From positions 600,230 through 664,229 of the forward strand of contig JAYKAV010002926.1 in NCBI GenBank assembly GCA_035582835.1: DNA of 64,000 nt. The letters run 5' to 3'. Below, piece after piece: positions 12,384-25,199 of the stretch. Within the stretch, counting starts at the first letter, position 1; every line of letters starts with the position of its first letter. A model generated the notes under the pieces. It did not search any database. It worked only from the letters and a program-made list of their open reading frames with translations, and was not told where the DNA came from. Position numbers and translations under genes: made by a program. This DNA comes from Phoebastria nigripes. Its lineage: Eukaryota; Chordata; Aves; Procellariiformes; Diomedeidae.

Positions 12384-13219
12384 AAAGCGGAGTGCTAAAT
12401 CAAAGGATGAACTGGGTATCTATTGCTCAGCTGACTTTCTTCTACTGAGTGGGTCAAAAGCAAATGTGCCTTTCTTTCCCTGTTGCTTTTCCTCCTTTCC
12501 CCATGCATACATCTCCTAAATGTCATGCTGTCACCTTTTCCCATTGAACACCAGGTACCTGGAATCTTTCCATATCACAACAAGAAATGTCTTAATCTGG
12601 GAAGATTAGTGCAAATAGAATAGCTCATGCCAGAAATATGAACTGGTTTTGTTAGTTTTAGGCTGTGGACTGATTTGTGAGTGATTTATGATAACATGTG
12701 AATAAAATATAATCAGAAACTGTGGAGTGATAGTGGTGTATGTACAAAGAGGAGAGCTGCTCCTGTTACACATGGGAACATATGGGCCATAATCTAATTC
12801 TTTTGAGGTTGTGAAAGGTGTGCTATGTGACTAATTCATTTCACTAATATATGACAAGCCACTTTCATAATGGAAAAAATTACTTTCCTAGATAATTTGT
12901 TTTTTAACGACTTATCATAGTTGCTACCCTCCTAAGGGTGTATGTTTTCCACTGTGCAGAAAACTGGTATGGAATAAAAAATGCTGATAGACTCAAAAAT
13001 TGCATTTAGCTTCAAAACAGAAGTTTGTGGGTTGTTGATTTTTTTAATATATATAAGCTACGGTCTTTGAGGTTTTTGCTCAGAAGACAACCATGTGTTT
13101 CATGTGGCCTCTGTTTACAAAAAAGAAAATATAATTCTTTCTGGGGAAAAGAAACTAGATTACACTGCAGGAAAAGGAGATTTAGTGCCGCAGTGTTGAA
13201 GAATATTCAGATGGAAATT
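12384..13219. other. Non-coding stretch with conserved-looking AT-rich block
   Basis: No gene is recognised. The part from 12640 to 12870 is AT-rich with many homeodomain-type words (ATAATCTAATTC, GACTAATTCATTTCACTAATA) and a T-box-like half-site AGGTGTG at 12817-12823. It has the look of an old conserved non-coding element, but conservation cannot be read from a single sequence. Confidence 0.4.
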
Positions 13220-13455
13220 CAGCTCAAGAACTCTGTACCAAATTTAGGGCACAGATTTACCAATTGGCTCTGTTCTTGCATTGCACTTAAACGTACTGCT
13301 GTATTCGTACTGAATTGAATGGGATTTCCTGTAGAGGTAAAAAGCAAGACTGACTCTCCTTCGAGTTTAATACAGAGTAATGACTTTGCTGACTTCAGTA
13401 GAGTAATTCTTGATTTATACTGCTATAAGCAAGAGCAAAGTCAGATTAGGAATGT
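13220..13455. repeat. Ancient sauropsid dispersed repeat remnant
   Basis: The stretch contains GACTTCAGTAGAGTAATTCT, TGATTTATACTGCTATAAGC and AAGAGCAAAGTCAGATTAGG in that order. This fits a repeat widely seen in turtle, crocodilian and bird DNA with the core 'gacttcagtggagttactcctgatttacaccagtgtaa..gagcagaatcaggcc'. The upstream part (tgaattgaatgggatttcctgtagaggtaaaaagcaagactg) fits the same family. The name of the family is not known to me and the identification is from memory. Confidence 0.5.
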
Positions 13456-15111
13456 ACCTCAAAGTGACACTGTTCAGATGTGTATTTAATCTTTGTTAAA
13501 TGAAGCATTTGGAATAAAATGCACTATTCACTGCTCTTACCATTCTCTCCGTAAATGCATTGTGAAATGGCTTGTAGTATTTTTTTTTTTTTAACCTTTA
13601 TAACATTAGTAATGAGGACCCATAGTCTCCAAACATTACTCTCCTCACGTGATGCTTCTTCAGTGTAAATCCAATCACTTTAAATGAGGTATAACTTGGT
13701 ACCAGAGAAGATAGAACTGGCTAGTTTACTGTGTGTACGTACAAACAATAAGATAGCAGAATCGGCTGATAGATATACAGAGCTAAAATTTACCAGATCT
13801 GCTCCTCTGCCTGAGGCTGGCACAGAAGAGGAGCAGAACTTTCTCCTTTCCTGCCCTCGATACTCAGATCCATTAGACACACCATCAAGTGTCTTATTTG
13901 TTCTTCTCCATTTGTGTTGGCCATTCCTTTCTAACAGGCAATTCTCCTCCACCCAAGACAAGCAGCTAGGCAAGCAAATGGTGCTATACTCTGGCTTGGA
14001 AGTTCCTATAAGTATGCGATTTTCCCCTGGGGATGTTTCGTCTGCGCCTTTTTATGATGCAAAGGTCTTACTGGAAGAAAGAACTGGTCCTACAAGGTCT
14101 GGATGCCTTGCTGAGAGATGAATACTAGTTAGCATATATAATATCCAGTTCTGGTGGGGAAAGTAAGAAGAAAGCAACCCATCATTTTTAACTTATGCAA
14201 CAAGCTGCAGTCCTCTTACTGCGTTTTTCCCCAAATCTGCTTGTTAATTATGATTCAGTATGTGCCATTTGTGCTTTATGGGACTAAGAGTCTAAGCCAG
14301 TTTACTGGTGAAAGTACGACTTTCTCATTAAACATTAATGGCAATGTTTTAATTAGTCCCAGGGTTCTGGTAGAAAGTTAAGTCCTTCCTTCAATAACCA
14401 GCAGTTACAGATGCAGTAAGTGTTAATAACCTAATAGGAAGCAAACTAGGCAGGCGTACATTCCATCACCCAGAAAATGGATTTCATGTAGCTTTTTGAT
14501 GGACTGTTCACACTTTAAACCAGAAAAGTGGTTGACTTTTAATATGGAGAGTTGGGCTNTTGCAGCACCTAAAGCTGCAGCCCCATCATGTTGTTTCCCA
14601 TCTTTCTCAGACCTGATGTTTAATGTGCTCCCTGCTACACAATTTGAAGCTACAAATGTCACCTGGTTTAGGGGTGGGGAGGGGAAGAAATTTAAACAGG
14701 AGCAACAGCAGTTCTCACACTTCTAGCAACTGTGCTCAGACACCAAAAGAATAAACATAAGAAATCATGAGAGATTTAAATAGCTTTGTTTCTGATATGA
14801 GCTTTTCAAGCCACAAATGGACTTTTATAAAGAAGCAAGAGTGTGCATGGGAGTTATGTGGGAATGGGAAAGGGCTGCATATGTGAGTGTGACACCAGAA
14901 AGGATTTAGTGGGAACAGCAAATGAACAAAGTTTTATCAAATGCTGGACTAAAGGCCAACTGGAGCAACCAGCTGGTTTTCATCTCTATGCAAAAGGAGA
15001 GCAGCCAGTTACACTGCCCTTCCTCCCCCATCTCTCTAGCCACCAAGGTTTTAGTTGGGGGAAACTTTCTCTTAAACAGAGCCCAGCAAATTGCAAGGAA
15101 AACCCAAGATG
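13456..15111. other. Non-coding stretch, no gene recognised
   Basis: There is a T run at 13580-13592 and an N at 14559. A 145-codon open frame at 13684-14121 on the plus strand has no recognisable domain, sits in AT-rich DNA and overlaps an equally open frame on the other strand, so I treat it as chance. Confidence 0.5.
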
Positions 15112-15265
15112 AGGTTTTTGAAAAGTTGTTGTATCTTTAGGGATACAGTAACCTTAAGGGATACTTTAGGGATACTGTATCCTGGATAGAGCAGTTTTTG
15201 AAAGGTCAGTCTCTTTAGGGATACAGTAACCTTTAGGGATACTGTATCTTTAGGGATAGAGAGTT
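15112..15265. repeat. Short minisatellite of TTTAGGGATAC hairpin units
   Basis: A block of about 78 bases is duplicated head to tail: TTTTTGAAA...CTTTAGGGATACAGTAACC starts near 15115 (core at 15135) and again near 15193 (core at 15213). The 9-base word (T/A)AGGGATA(C/G) occurs six times. Within each copy GGATACAGTA is answered by its inverse TACTGTATC(C), giving a foldback: in copy 1 the arms are 15141-15150 and 15173-15182, a perfect 10-bp stem. It looks like a local, fairly young duplication. It is not telomeric: the units are TTTAGGGATAC, not TTAGGG. Confidence 0.85.
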
Positions 15266-18200
15266 GTCACTTTCATAGGTAACATTGCTTTCTGATCCTT
15301 GTTTTTCTACCCTAGTAAAAAAAGTACACTGCCACTTTATTTGCTTAAGTAACTGGCCAGCTTAGGAGATGCCTTCTGCACTTTCCAGTTTAGGAAGTAA
15401 ACTGAAGTTGCACAAAGAAATCTTGAGCTTTTGTCATGGACAAGAAGCAAGACTGTTTTTGGCAGTGGGCAGGGCTTTTCCAGTGATCCACTGCAGTTTT
15501 CCGGCCTCAGCACTGCTGTAACTGAGGGAGTTCTTGAAATGCAACCCAACATCAGCACGGTGCTAGGGTATACTAACAAGACCTCATTGACTGTAGTTTT
15601 AGTACAACAGGGAGAGATCTGGCAATATAAGTGTCAGCTACACAGCATTGTGCTCTAGTGATTTTTCCCCTGGCTTCGTTTAAAACAGTTATATGATAGG
15701 CTGATAACTATAACTATTTTACACTCAATCATGTAACGGATGCAGGCTTCTGAGGCCTGACTTACCGTATTCAGATTGAAGCTCAATATCTATGGCTTGA
15801 TTCTTAGGCAGCTGAGGAAGCACAGAGTTTTTTTGTCCTGTAAAGCACCCGGCATAACAACAGGCTTTTTGGTGCCACTCCTCTAAAAAGGTGGTTCAAG
15901 ATCGCTATCCTTTGGTAGCCTCAATCCAGCTAAAAAGCTCTCCTGACAGCTCTTATCCAGACTCCACCTAGAACAAAAGAGAAAATGCAAAGGAGTGGGA
16001 ATGTAGCAGAGGCAGAGGAAGAATATTCAGACATTCCTAAGGATTCAAGAGGGTCCCTCGACCTCCCACACCAAGACAACATCTAGTACTGTCAGTCCTA
16101 CTGCCTGTGTTTTCCTTATAACCAATTTACAGTAAAGCAAGAAGTTAGCACATGACATTTTGACATGACAGTAGTCCCATGAAAAACATTAGGGATCTCC
16201 TGCAGCTTTGTCCGGCCTTATTCACGAAAACCTTATGAAAATAATGACACATTCTTTTGCATGAAACCATGCCTGCTGGCTGTCTCAACAGTGCTAGCAG
16301 TATTTGTAAAAAGGAGGTAACAGACCATGTATTTCAGTCCTACAACTAAATATAATTTTCATAATAGACATTCCTCCTGTACAGCTCTTCCTCTGTTGGT
16401 AATAATGAATAAATCCACAATAGTCCATGTGCTGAGACTTTTTGTTCACCAGTTTATCCAATTTTTATGAACCAGCCTACCTGAAAACGGATACATTCTT
16501 TCTTCTAATGGCACTTTGTGTTTACCAGTCTCTGCACATGCAGCATTTTGCTCGGTACATGTACCAGGAAGAACAAAGTAGAAGAGCTAGTTTTTTAAAG
16601 ATGAAACATTTCAGGCTGCAGCCAAGACCTTTAAATTAGTAAGCTCTGTGAGAAGTAGAATAAGAAAACCTGGGATCCTCCAGATTTGGGTCTCTTGGAG
16701 TCTCTAAGGCTGACTGAGAGCTCAGTTCCCTGCAGCCTCTCCCCTGCAGAGAAGATCCAGACCCTCTTCATTATCCAGCCACCTGCTTCCACAGAATTCT
16801 AATATCTTCAATATCTCAAAGACCCTGTGCCTCTCTGTCAGTCTGTTATAACAGGGAGGGAGGTTCCCAAACTGTATATACACGGATGCAGACACATGNA
16901 CAACACACATGCCGAGAACAGTCATTTCTGTAGGAAACCAGGCTGAAATATGTGCAAGTCAGTCAATACAAAGCCAGGCAGTTTTCAAGACAGCTGTTAA
17001 AAAGCTTGTTAAACATTTGCTAAACTCTAGGAACGGGACTGTGTGCTTATAACAGAACTGCATACCATGGCATCCCAACAGCAGCCTCTTGAGTACTCCC
17101 AGCATGCAGGAGTTAATGTTACAGTATCACCATGAACAGCCCCAACAAAAATGAGACATTCATCCATTGGTCGCTCAGCCTTAATTAATAGGACACTTTT
17201 CAATTAAACTTCAATGACATCTTTTGAAAACAAGTTTTACACCTACTATATTTCTTTTGGACAAAACAGTCTGCTCAGCTGTATTCCCAGCTGTAAGTTT
17301 TGTTTCTCTCAGCCTGCTGGCAGCCACAGCTGCTTAGAGAGAGAGTAAGTTATGTCAACCGCTAGGATTTTCTACAGTACATATTACATCACCTTTCCTG
17401 AGAAACTTGTCTGAGCAGATCCCTTTTCTTGCTTTCTTCTTTCATAATGTCCTTCACATTCCTCTTTCAATATTTGTTGTTCTCTCTGTGGAAGCTCAGT
17501 TGCTGGCATTTTAAGGAAAGGTTACACAGCAAAAGGGTCACTAATGGAGCTTTTTTCTCCCTGTCCCATGCTCCTAGAGAGAAAACTGTAGCATGTGGCA
17601 CCTATACAGAAAGGTTTTCCTTCAGAAAAACCTACAGCATTCATTGCTGGTTTCAGAACAAGAAAAGGAATTTGGAGCATAAATTACCTTGGCCATTTTA
17701 ATTCTAACAGTGAAGAAGTAAGGAGGAGAAAGAGCAAAAGATAAAACAAAACAAAGACAGCAAATTGTGCTCTGGTGCAAGTAGAAAGCCAGATCCCTAA
17801 ATTTTACCCTCATCCCTGATACTTAGGTGACTATGCCCCTGATCAAATTGCTCTGTGCCTCTGCTTGCTTCGAGTTCTGGTCCTTATGAAATGGCCTTGG
17901 AAGTCAACAGTCATATGTCTTTCAAAATGTCCTCTAGATAAAATGTACCAATTGAAGTCTGGTCCAGAGACAACTAAAGGTGCTGGGAGCCTGCCCAGTT
18001 CAGGTCCACAGACTTCAAAGTAGGCAATGTAAGAACGAAGTATGTTAAGCCTGGGGACAGGATTTGGAATAAGCTGGAAATGGAGCCTAGGAAAAAAAAG
18101 ATAAACATTTCCAACCTTAGGTGTATAAACTTGGATGGCTTAATATACATGCTCACCAGTGCGAACACATGCACACACGTGTGTGAGCTGGCACGTGAGA

Positions 18201-21030
18201 CCCGTGCTTCTGCTTGCTGTTTGTTTATGCGGGCTCTTTTACAGTCCCTCATTGCAGGAAGGCAGTGTGCGCAGTATTGTGGTATAGTCCGTTGTAGGGC
18301 ATCAGCTCAAAAGCATGGTAAGGATGCTTATTTTGACTAAAGCTAAATGGCTGAACATGAAGTTGGGAGGTATCTCCTATTCAAATGCAGCTCCTTCTTC
18401 TAACACAGTGGCTCCCACATGATCTTCTTGAGTAGTTTGAGTCTTTCTATACAAACAATGGAGAAGGAAATCTAATTCCCAGTCTAGGAAAGGAAACACA
18501 GCTAAATGAATACTGTTAGCAAGGGCAAGCATATTATCTCTGCCTGTTTGAAAGCCCACTGAGGTTGAACAAAATCTTTTCATTAGCTGTAGTAAAGTCT
18601 TTATTGCACTCCATTTGAATGATCTGTTTAGGATTAAGTATTTCTTGAAAAACACACTGCTTTTACTCCCGAAGCATTTTCCATTCCATGGGACTTGGTA
18701 ATGCTTCAATTTAGCAAAATGCTGAGCGATCTGTGTCATGTTTAACACGAAGTGTAACTGAAGCACTCTGTACCCTGCAGTAGTGCTCTCTGGACCTCTG
18801 TTTTTTAAGGGATCTGTGAAAAATCAACAGGAAAAAATGCAAGCAAACTATTTTGAGCAGGCTTAAATTTGGTACAAATAGGTCCTCATCTTTACCAGCA
18901 AACTTTTAAAGGAGCCAAAAAACAGAAAAAAAGAATTCAAAACCACTGTGCTTCAGCAGCAAAATTGTCTAAAAATTAGCTTAATCCTTTTAGGATGAGC
19001 AATCTGGGCAGATAAGTAAAGCAATGGATAATAAAATAGCCAAGCACTGGGTACCCAGTTAATGTATCAGCATGCTGTTGATGGTATATAAACAATGCTA
19101 AAAGAACAGGAAATTATTAAAGCAGAAGGCAATACTTTATTTACTGTTCAGCTGGGATTACTGCTTAGGAAGTCACTAATACACATTCATAATGAATACT
19201 AGAAGTGAGCACAGGCAGAAACTTGCCTGTTACCCAAATGAGCATGACTAGTGCTGAATGTTTCTCTTACTAATCTTTCTTGGAGCCTGAACTTCACTTC
19301 CAGAAAGGCAAGATTATTTGGGAGGTTCCGTTTTCACACTTAATTGCAGAATCAGACACATGGAACTATTCCAGGAGCTCTTTGGGTTTTGGTTTCTTCT
19401 GAGCAGAAAGAACATCAAAGAGTAACAAAGCCCAAAGCACCTGCTCCGAACTTGGTTTGCCGACCTGCCAGTGGTATATTGGATTGGGAATGTCCTTCTC
19501 TTTTCTGGAAGGTAGAAAAGAGGGGAAAAAAGAAAAAAAGGAAAACTAGCCCAAAGTAGTATTCTGTTCTTGTTCCAGTTGATCTGTTTAGGATTTTGTC
19601 ACTGGCCTCTGCCAGACCAGGAAAGGCTTCAGTGTATGACAAATAGCACTAAGAGATCAGATCGGAAGGGGACGTACCAAACTAGTGGATGCAGTATGGG
19701 GTCCCTGGCATGGCAAGACCCCTCCCATGGTACAGTGTGACCCCCCTGCCCCTTTTGACAGAAACCACTCACAAGACCACGTGAGTACTTTCCCACTTCA
19801 CCTGTCTTAGGAGTCTCAGGTGAAGAGGCAGCTGCCTTGTGCCAACCGATTGGGAAATGCTAGGCATGAGGTATGTCTTCCAAAAGGTCTGAATCAGGAT
19901 TGCAATGCCCAAGTCAGATGCCTAAAGCACGGAGGCAGTCTCAATCCAGACTACCCTTTCCCCTTCCTGAAATGCCAAAGTTGCTGATTTTCCCACTTGC
20001 CTTTTCAGTTGCTACGGATTTCTGTTAGAAAGGGATGATACAGTAACTTAATTTCTAAAGCACCAAAAAATGCTGCAATGAGAGATTCAGATAATGCTAC
20101 TGAGGAGCACTTGGTGTCACATACAGAAGCCCCGCGTAGGATGGGCTGCTATCACAGGTAAAACCAACTGGGTTAGTAACAGATTGGAAGCTGCAGCTTC
20201 TACAGAGAAAAGGCAGACTTGGGACAAATGAAGGGACATGAAATAGAAAGGGAACTTCTGACCATACTTTGCCCCCCATCTTCCATTTTTACCCCTTCCT
20301 CTCCTCCCACTCCATCCCTTGTCCTCCTGCCCTTTTGCAAAAATCCAAAATGGCACTGGTCATGTTACAACTACAGATCATTTGTCAAAGATTTGTCTCC
20401 TCCCTCTCTGTATGAGCTAATCGTTCCCAGCAAGCTTTCTGGGGTGATGAGTCAGTGGCACAAAGAACTGACGGATTAGATGTGGTATTTATTTCCTTCT
20501 GCTTTTTTTAAGCATGGCAGTCTCCCCCATCCACAAGCATAGAGGAAGGGGTAATCAAATGTACTGCAGCTGGGAGCTCTAAGGATAACGTCCACAAAAC
20601 CTGCAGCTTCCAGTAAAAGCCTTGTATTCTTTTTTGGTACCAAGCATTGCTGGATGTTTACTCAGCAACGCACTGTGTTAAAAGTTGCAACATTCATCTT
20701 TAAACATTAATTATCAAGGCATGATTGCTTAAAAAATCCACTGCCTGAGGCCAGGGCCTAGGAAGTGGAAAATGTAATTTCAGAAAGAGATGAGAACAAA
20801 TGCTGAGCCTTTTAATTGCAGGTTAGTACAAATGACTAACAGTAAAGCAAAAATCGTTTGGATGTATTTGTTGTTCTGAATGTCAAATTCAAAACTTAGC
20901 AGTGAGTTGCCTGGGGTTTGGTTTTTTCCCCCCACTCTTCTTCTTGTAGAAGTCAGAGAAGCTGGTGAATTTTGGAGAGGGGCAGGAAGTGCATTTCTAA
21001 GAATTCAGTTAAAATCATTTACTAGATTGG
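15266..21030. other. Non-coding stretch, no gene recognised
   Basis: No exon is recognised. An AT-rich block at 17180-17215 has CTTAATTAATAG and CAATTAAAC. E-box/CACGTG-type words cluster at 18176-18200. Single N at 16899. Open frames are all under 130 codons and without recognisable domains. Confidence 0.55.
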
Positions 21031-21053
21031 AAGAAAGAAAGAAAGAAAGAAAA
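21031..21053. repeat. (AAAG)n microsatellite
   Basis: About five and a half copies of AAAG/GAAA in 23 bases, followed by AAAAGG. Confidence 0.9.
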
Positions 21054-23163
21054 GGCTAAATGATGCATGCAAAGTCAGGCAATAGTTGCAACAGTTGTTG
21101 GACAGTTACTGTGCTCATTTGGAGTTTCATTTTGGGATGAAGGCTGCAGTGATTCTTAACATCTATCTCCACCTCCCTCAGTTCTACTGAAATCTACCTG
21201 GAATTACCAACAGTACAACAACGGATCGGGCCTGTTTCATCACGTGTGGCAACACAAGGTTAAATGCTGCTGTGACTCAACATTGCCGTATCAGGTGTCC
21301 CAGCCTGAAGCCAACAGAACCACTGCAATAGCAATGGCATCTTCATCTCCGCCCTTCTGGCCTTGCTGCTGGCAGACTAGGGACAGCCCTGCCTGCGTGA
21401 GCACCTTTGCAGGGCATCAGAGGCACTTCTTTCCCCACAAGGGTAGAGAACTTGTTCATTCTAGCCCCTCATCGCCCCTCAGTGTTGGCCATGCCTGGGA
21501 GCACACAACTGATGGGCGATGTAACTCACGGTCTGGTGGGCCTGAGGCTGGTTTCTTGTGTGACCATAGGAGAGACCATAAGGGCAGAGTCTGTGATGGT
21601 CCTAAAGTTGCAGTTATGCACCAAAGCCCAGAGGCCAAAGAGACTCCAAATTGTGACACTCATCTTTTCTAATGCTGACGTTCACCAGGAACCTCCAGTT
21701 CTGCTTCTGGGTGTGCTCAGAAGCACTTCTGACCTCATAGCACTGAACAGCTTGGTGCCTGCCTCCCTTGGATTGAGAAATGGCATGCCACTTCACTACC
21801 AGAAGGGCCTGATCCACTAGGTGTATCAAAAACCTGCCTATCCCATCATGTTTCATCCAGAGAAGCGGAGAGAAGACAAGAAGATGGTGGTGATGATAGT
21901 GCTTGTGTCCCATCTCCTCTTCCCACTTGCTTCTGTCTAACAGTTCTGTACTGAAAGCTTTTTCTCCATGACCTGGGAGATCTGGTTTCAACACACTCCG
22001 AGTATGTTCTCTTGCTGAGTCAGACCGCACCCTTCTGTTAAATGGGGAATAAAAGACCTTCTTTACCTCATGGCCATTCTCACCAGGCCTGTACTGCAGA
22101 CCCTTGCCCACAGGCCAGTTTTTGCAGGACAGCTCATGACCACACTGTTAAGAGTTTGCTCCCTACTGAGTGGGCTGGCTGCAGCCATGCTGCATAGTGC
22201 TCAGCTCACATCTCCTCTCGTGACCCTGTAGCTAACAGTCGTTATTTTCTGTGCATGGGCTTGGTGGGCTTTTTTTCAGTTCGAAGTATGGAGAATACTA
22301 ACAGGTGTATGCTGCACGCCAGCAGAGCAGTGCTGCGTCAAAAACATTACAGTGCCAGAAAAAAATTGTTGCATGCTCTAGGAAAAGGATGGGTGAGGGC
22401 ACAAATTATGCTATTGCCTAACCTGGACTAATACCGAAGCACTGTCCTTGTTGAAGGAAATACATTTGATGTCTTCCACATCTATCCTGTCTGTCTGGAG
22501 CAAACCCTGGAGTGAACTACACGGTTGACAACACTCATATGTTTCCCCTTGGGGATACCAACGGATTTGTTCCAGAAGAGAGCTCAGACACTGACGGGTG
22601 TCTGACATACTGACCATGGATAGTATGAATGACCAGGAAACCCATCCCTGGAGCAAAACACGAGTGCACCAAGCTACTAGTACAGACACAGCATTTTTAA
22701 GCAATAGCTGTTCTACTTTGATGGGGCCCATGAAGTTCAGGAGAGGTATCTTTGCTGAGCTCACTCTACTCAGACAAAGCACCAAGCAGAACATCAAAAC
22801 CAAGTGAAACACAGTGCTGTACAGCAGCCCTCAGTTGGTGTGGTCAAATAAGTAATGACGACATTCATTTTCTCACTCTTCCTCCCTCTCACACTTTCAA
22901 ATAACCCAGGTGGGTGCTGCATTTGTAGGGTGATGCCTGGAAGTGTGCAGGAGAAGACTGGGGCTTGCACTGTCTCCCATCCTCCCCTCCTTTGCCAGCG
23001 ATCCAGTGACCAGTTTCAGTTCTGTTTTATCACAGGTACAACTGGGAGACTGAGAGGAGTCTCCTGTGCCTCTGCCCTCTTGAATGTCACTGCTGCTCTA
23101 CGGAAACCCAGCTGCCACTATGTTTTCCTGACCGCCTCTAAGATGATTGTCAAGGACAGAAAA
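21054..23163. other. Non-coding stretch, no gene recognised
   Basis: Moderately GC-rich unique-looking sequence. The longest open frames are 165 codons (21614-22111, minus), 142 codons (21244-21672, plus) and 133 codons (22411-22812, minus). They overlap frames on the opposite strand, lack any domain I know and have no obvious splice context, so I do not call them genes. Confidence 0.5.
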
Positions 23164-23186
23164 TATTAATTAAATTTTAATTAATA
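23164..23186. promoter_or_regulatory. Perfect AT-rich palindrome with paired homeodomain sites
   Basis: TATTAATTAAA, a single T, then TTTAATTAATA: 11-bp arms with a one-base centre, all bases paired. Each arm carries an ATTAATTAA core. Paired inverted TAAT sites of this type bind paired-class and other dimeric homeodomain proteins. It is followed 25 bases later by GGTTAATTATAG. Binding is inference; the symmetry is seen directly. Confidence 0.45.
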
Positions 23187-23479
23187 AATTGAATACTGTG
23201 GGGTTAATTATAGCTATTTACAGGGAGTGTATGGGATTTGGAGGGCCTACCTTCTGGTGTTTTTGCACAAAGTGTTGCCTCTTCCTCTAAGCTCTAATTA
23301 GCTGGCTTTTTTTTTTTTAATAGCCAGTCTTCAAATGATTGCTCCGTAGCTCCCACTTTGTTCCTCATCAGCAGTTCTCCAGCACAGCTGCTACAGAAGG
23401 GAAGCAGCCCTGCAGTTTGTCTTGCAGGGAGCAGGTGATAAAGAATCTATCAGAAGTGGTGTAAACCAGTAACATTAGG

Positions 23480-23501
23480 AAAAAAAAAAAAAAAAAAAAA
23501 A
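23480..23501 (+). repeat. Poly(A) tract
   Basis: Twenty-two A in a row. It is followed by GAGGCCCAGCCCC. No gene-like sequence or polyadenylation signal precedes it closely, so a processed pseudogene is not supported. Confidence 0.95.
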
Positions 23502-23535
23502 GAGGCCCAGCCCCTAACGTTGTCTAGCATGGGGA

Positions 23536-23544
23536 CTATATAAG
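23536..23544 (+). promoter_or_regulatory. TATA-box-like element
   Basis: CTATATAAG is a full match to the TATA box consensus, set in GGGGACTATATAAGAAACAA. A start site would be expected near 23566. No recognisable first exon follows, so this may be chance. Confidence 0.2.
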
Positions 23545-25199
23545 AAACAAAGGACACGGGCAGAAATAAGAAGGAACAGCAACATCTGAAGCTGCTGCAA
23601 GGTCAAAACTCTTCTCTCCATATGCAGCCCTCTTGTCCAGCTGCACGTTCTGCCTTCCTGCATATGCATAATGCCAAGAATCATCAACAGCAGACAAGCA
23701 CCAGGGAAAATGCAGGCTGTTCCACCAAAAGTCAACTGCGCAACTCAGAATAATTTATCCTCTACTCCTAATTTTCAACTTACATGTTTCCTCCTTAGTG
23801 GTAAAACCTTTTTAAAATTTAAATGGACTTAATTATCTGTATTTTAAAACCAGTTACTTTTAGCCACTCAGCGTATAGCCATGAAGAGCAAGGGTCCTTT
23901 CAGGACACTGTTAAACTAAAGGCACACAGTAAACACACTGTGCCAAGATATCAGGAGTTTACTCCAGCCTGCTTTTCAATTTCATGCCACTAGATGCAAA
24001 CTAATAGCACCTAAGAACCAGCAGAGAAGAGAGCTTTGGGAGTTTGCGGGTTATTTTGGATGTTGTTTTGTTGGGTTTTTTTTGCAAAAGTGATCAACAC
24101 GATCAGCAGACGGCCCGCTGCTTTCCCTCAAGTATCTTGTCCTGCCTGCTAGTGTTCGCGACTGAACAGCTGCCACGGAGGGAGCGGACAGCAATGGCTG
24201 GAGGATGAGGACTGGCAGTGGTGCCACAGCCGGCAGCTGGCCTGGTGCCTGCCTCCCCCTTCCCACCGCAGCAGCTGGCTCTGCATGGCAGGCACAGGAG
24301 CCTCTTTTTGGCTCCTGCTGAGATGAGATGGGGTGAAGAAAAGAGGGAAGAAAGATTTTTTTTTTTGTAACCAAGAGCAATAATGCTAGTAAGGGAAAAT
24401 GGGGATAGACTGGCCAACATGGAGAGCATGATATCCCCAAAACCCAGCATGGATCCCTGTGGTTTCTGAGGTTGGAAAACCGTTGCCTAAATTAAGAAAG
24501 CTATCTTCCATCTCAAGAAAGGAAATGTAAAAGCCAGAATCGCATTTGCATAAGAGCCTAACTCATCTGGCTCCTCAAGCGTGCTTGAAAATTTTATCCA
24601 CTCTCCTTTGCAGTGAAACGGTTTCACTGCCCAGGGGCACTGAGCTGAGGGCTCTCCAGCACCAAGGTGTCTCCTCACCCCACGCTTTGGCTGAAAGCCT
24701 TGGATTACACTGCCAAAACCCTGCTCCAGGTCTACCTTTCACAGCCACAGAGATACACCCCAAAATGGAGAAGATAAAGCACCATCTCTTCTTTTAGTGT
24801 TTAGAATTGTGTCACCTGAGAAACGCTTGCCAGCGCGTGTGATAACTCAACTGCTCGCACCAACACACGCACATCTACTTACAGAGCAGCAGTGCCCACA
24901 CAGCACTAGCAGCTGCTGCAAGACATCCTTTAAAAAAAAACCCTGAAAGGTGTCTTCAGAGGGGTTTCTCCCCACTTCAACAGCAAAACTAATTTTGTAA
25001 TGAGGAGGTAAAGATCCCACTGCATTAAGCTTTTGCTCCTCCTGAGGCTCAGTTGCTTATTCCAGTCGCAAGATCCCAGTCACACCTATGATTATTGGTC
25101 ACCCCCATGCCGGTCACCCGTGTGCTCAGAGGCCTGGAGCCAGGCAAGGAGAGCACAGGCTTGGTTGCAGGCTTAAAGAGCTGAGAGCCTTTAAGGAGG
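23545..25199. other. Non-coding stretch, no gene recognised
   Basis: There is a moderately GC-rich patch at 24110-24310 with a few CpGs and a T run at 24356-24366. Open frames of 115 and 129 codons overlap each other on the minus strand at 24051-24450 and look unrelated to any protein I know. Confidence 0.5.

Noticed and set aside
11931..12398. 155-codon open frame, plus strand
   Set aside because: It lies almost wholly inside the CR1 fragment and on the antisense side of it.
15135..15262. Interstitial telomere repeat
   Set aside because: The units are TTTAGGGATAC in a larger duplicated block; vertebrate telomeres are pure TTAGGG.
22411..22812. 133-codon minus-strand frame starting with a hydrophobic stretch
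   Set aside because: The start looks like a signal peptide, but the remainder matches nothing I know and the opposite strand is also open in part.
23480..23501. Poly(A) tail of a processed pseudogene
   Set aside because: No AATAAA or gene-like sequence is visible just upstream of the A run and no target duplication was seen.
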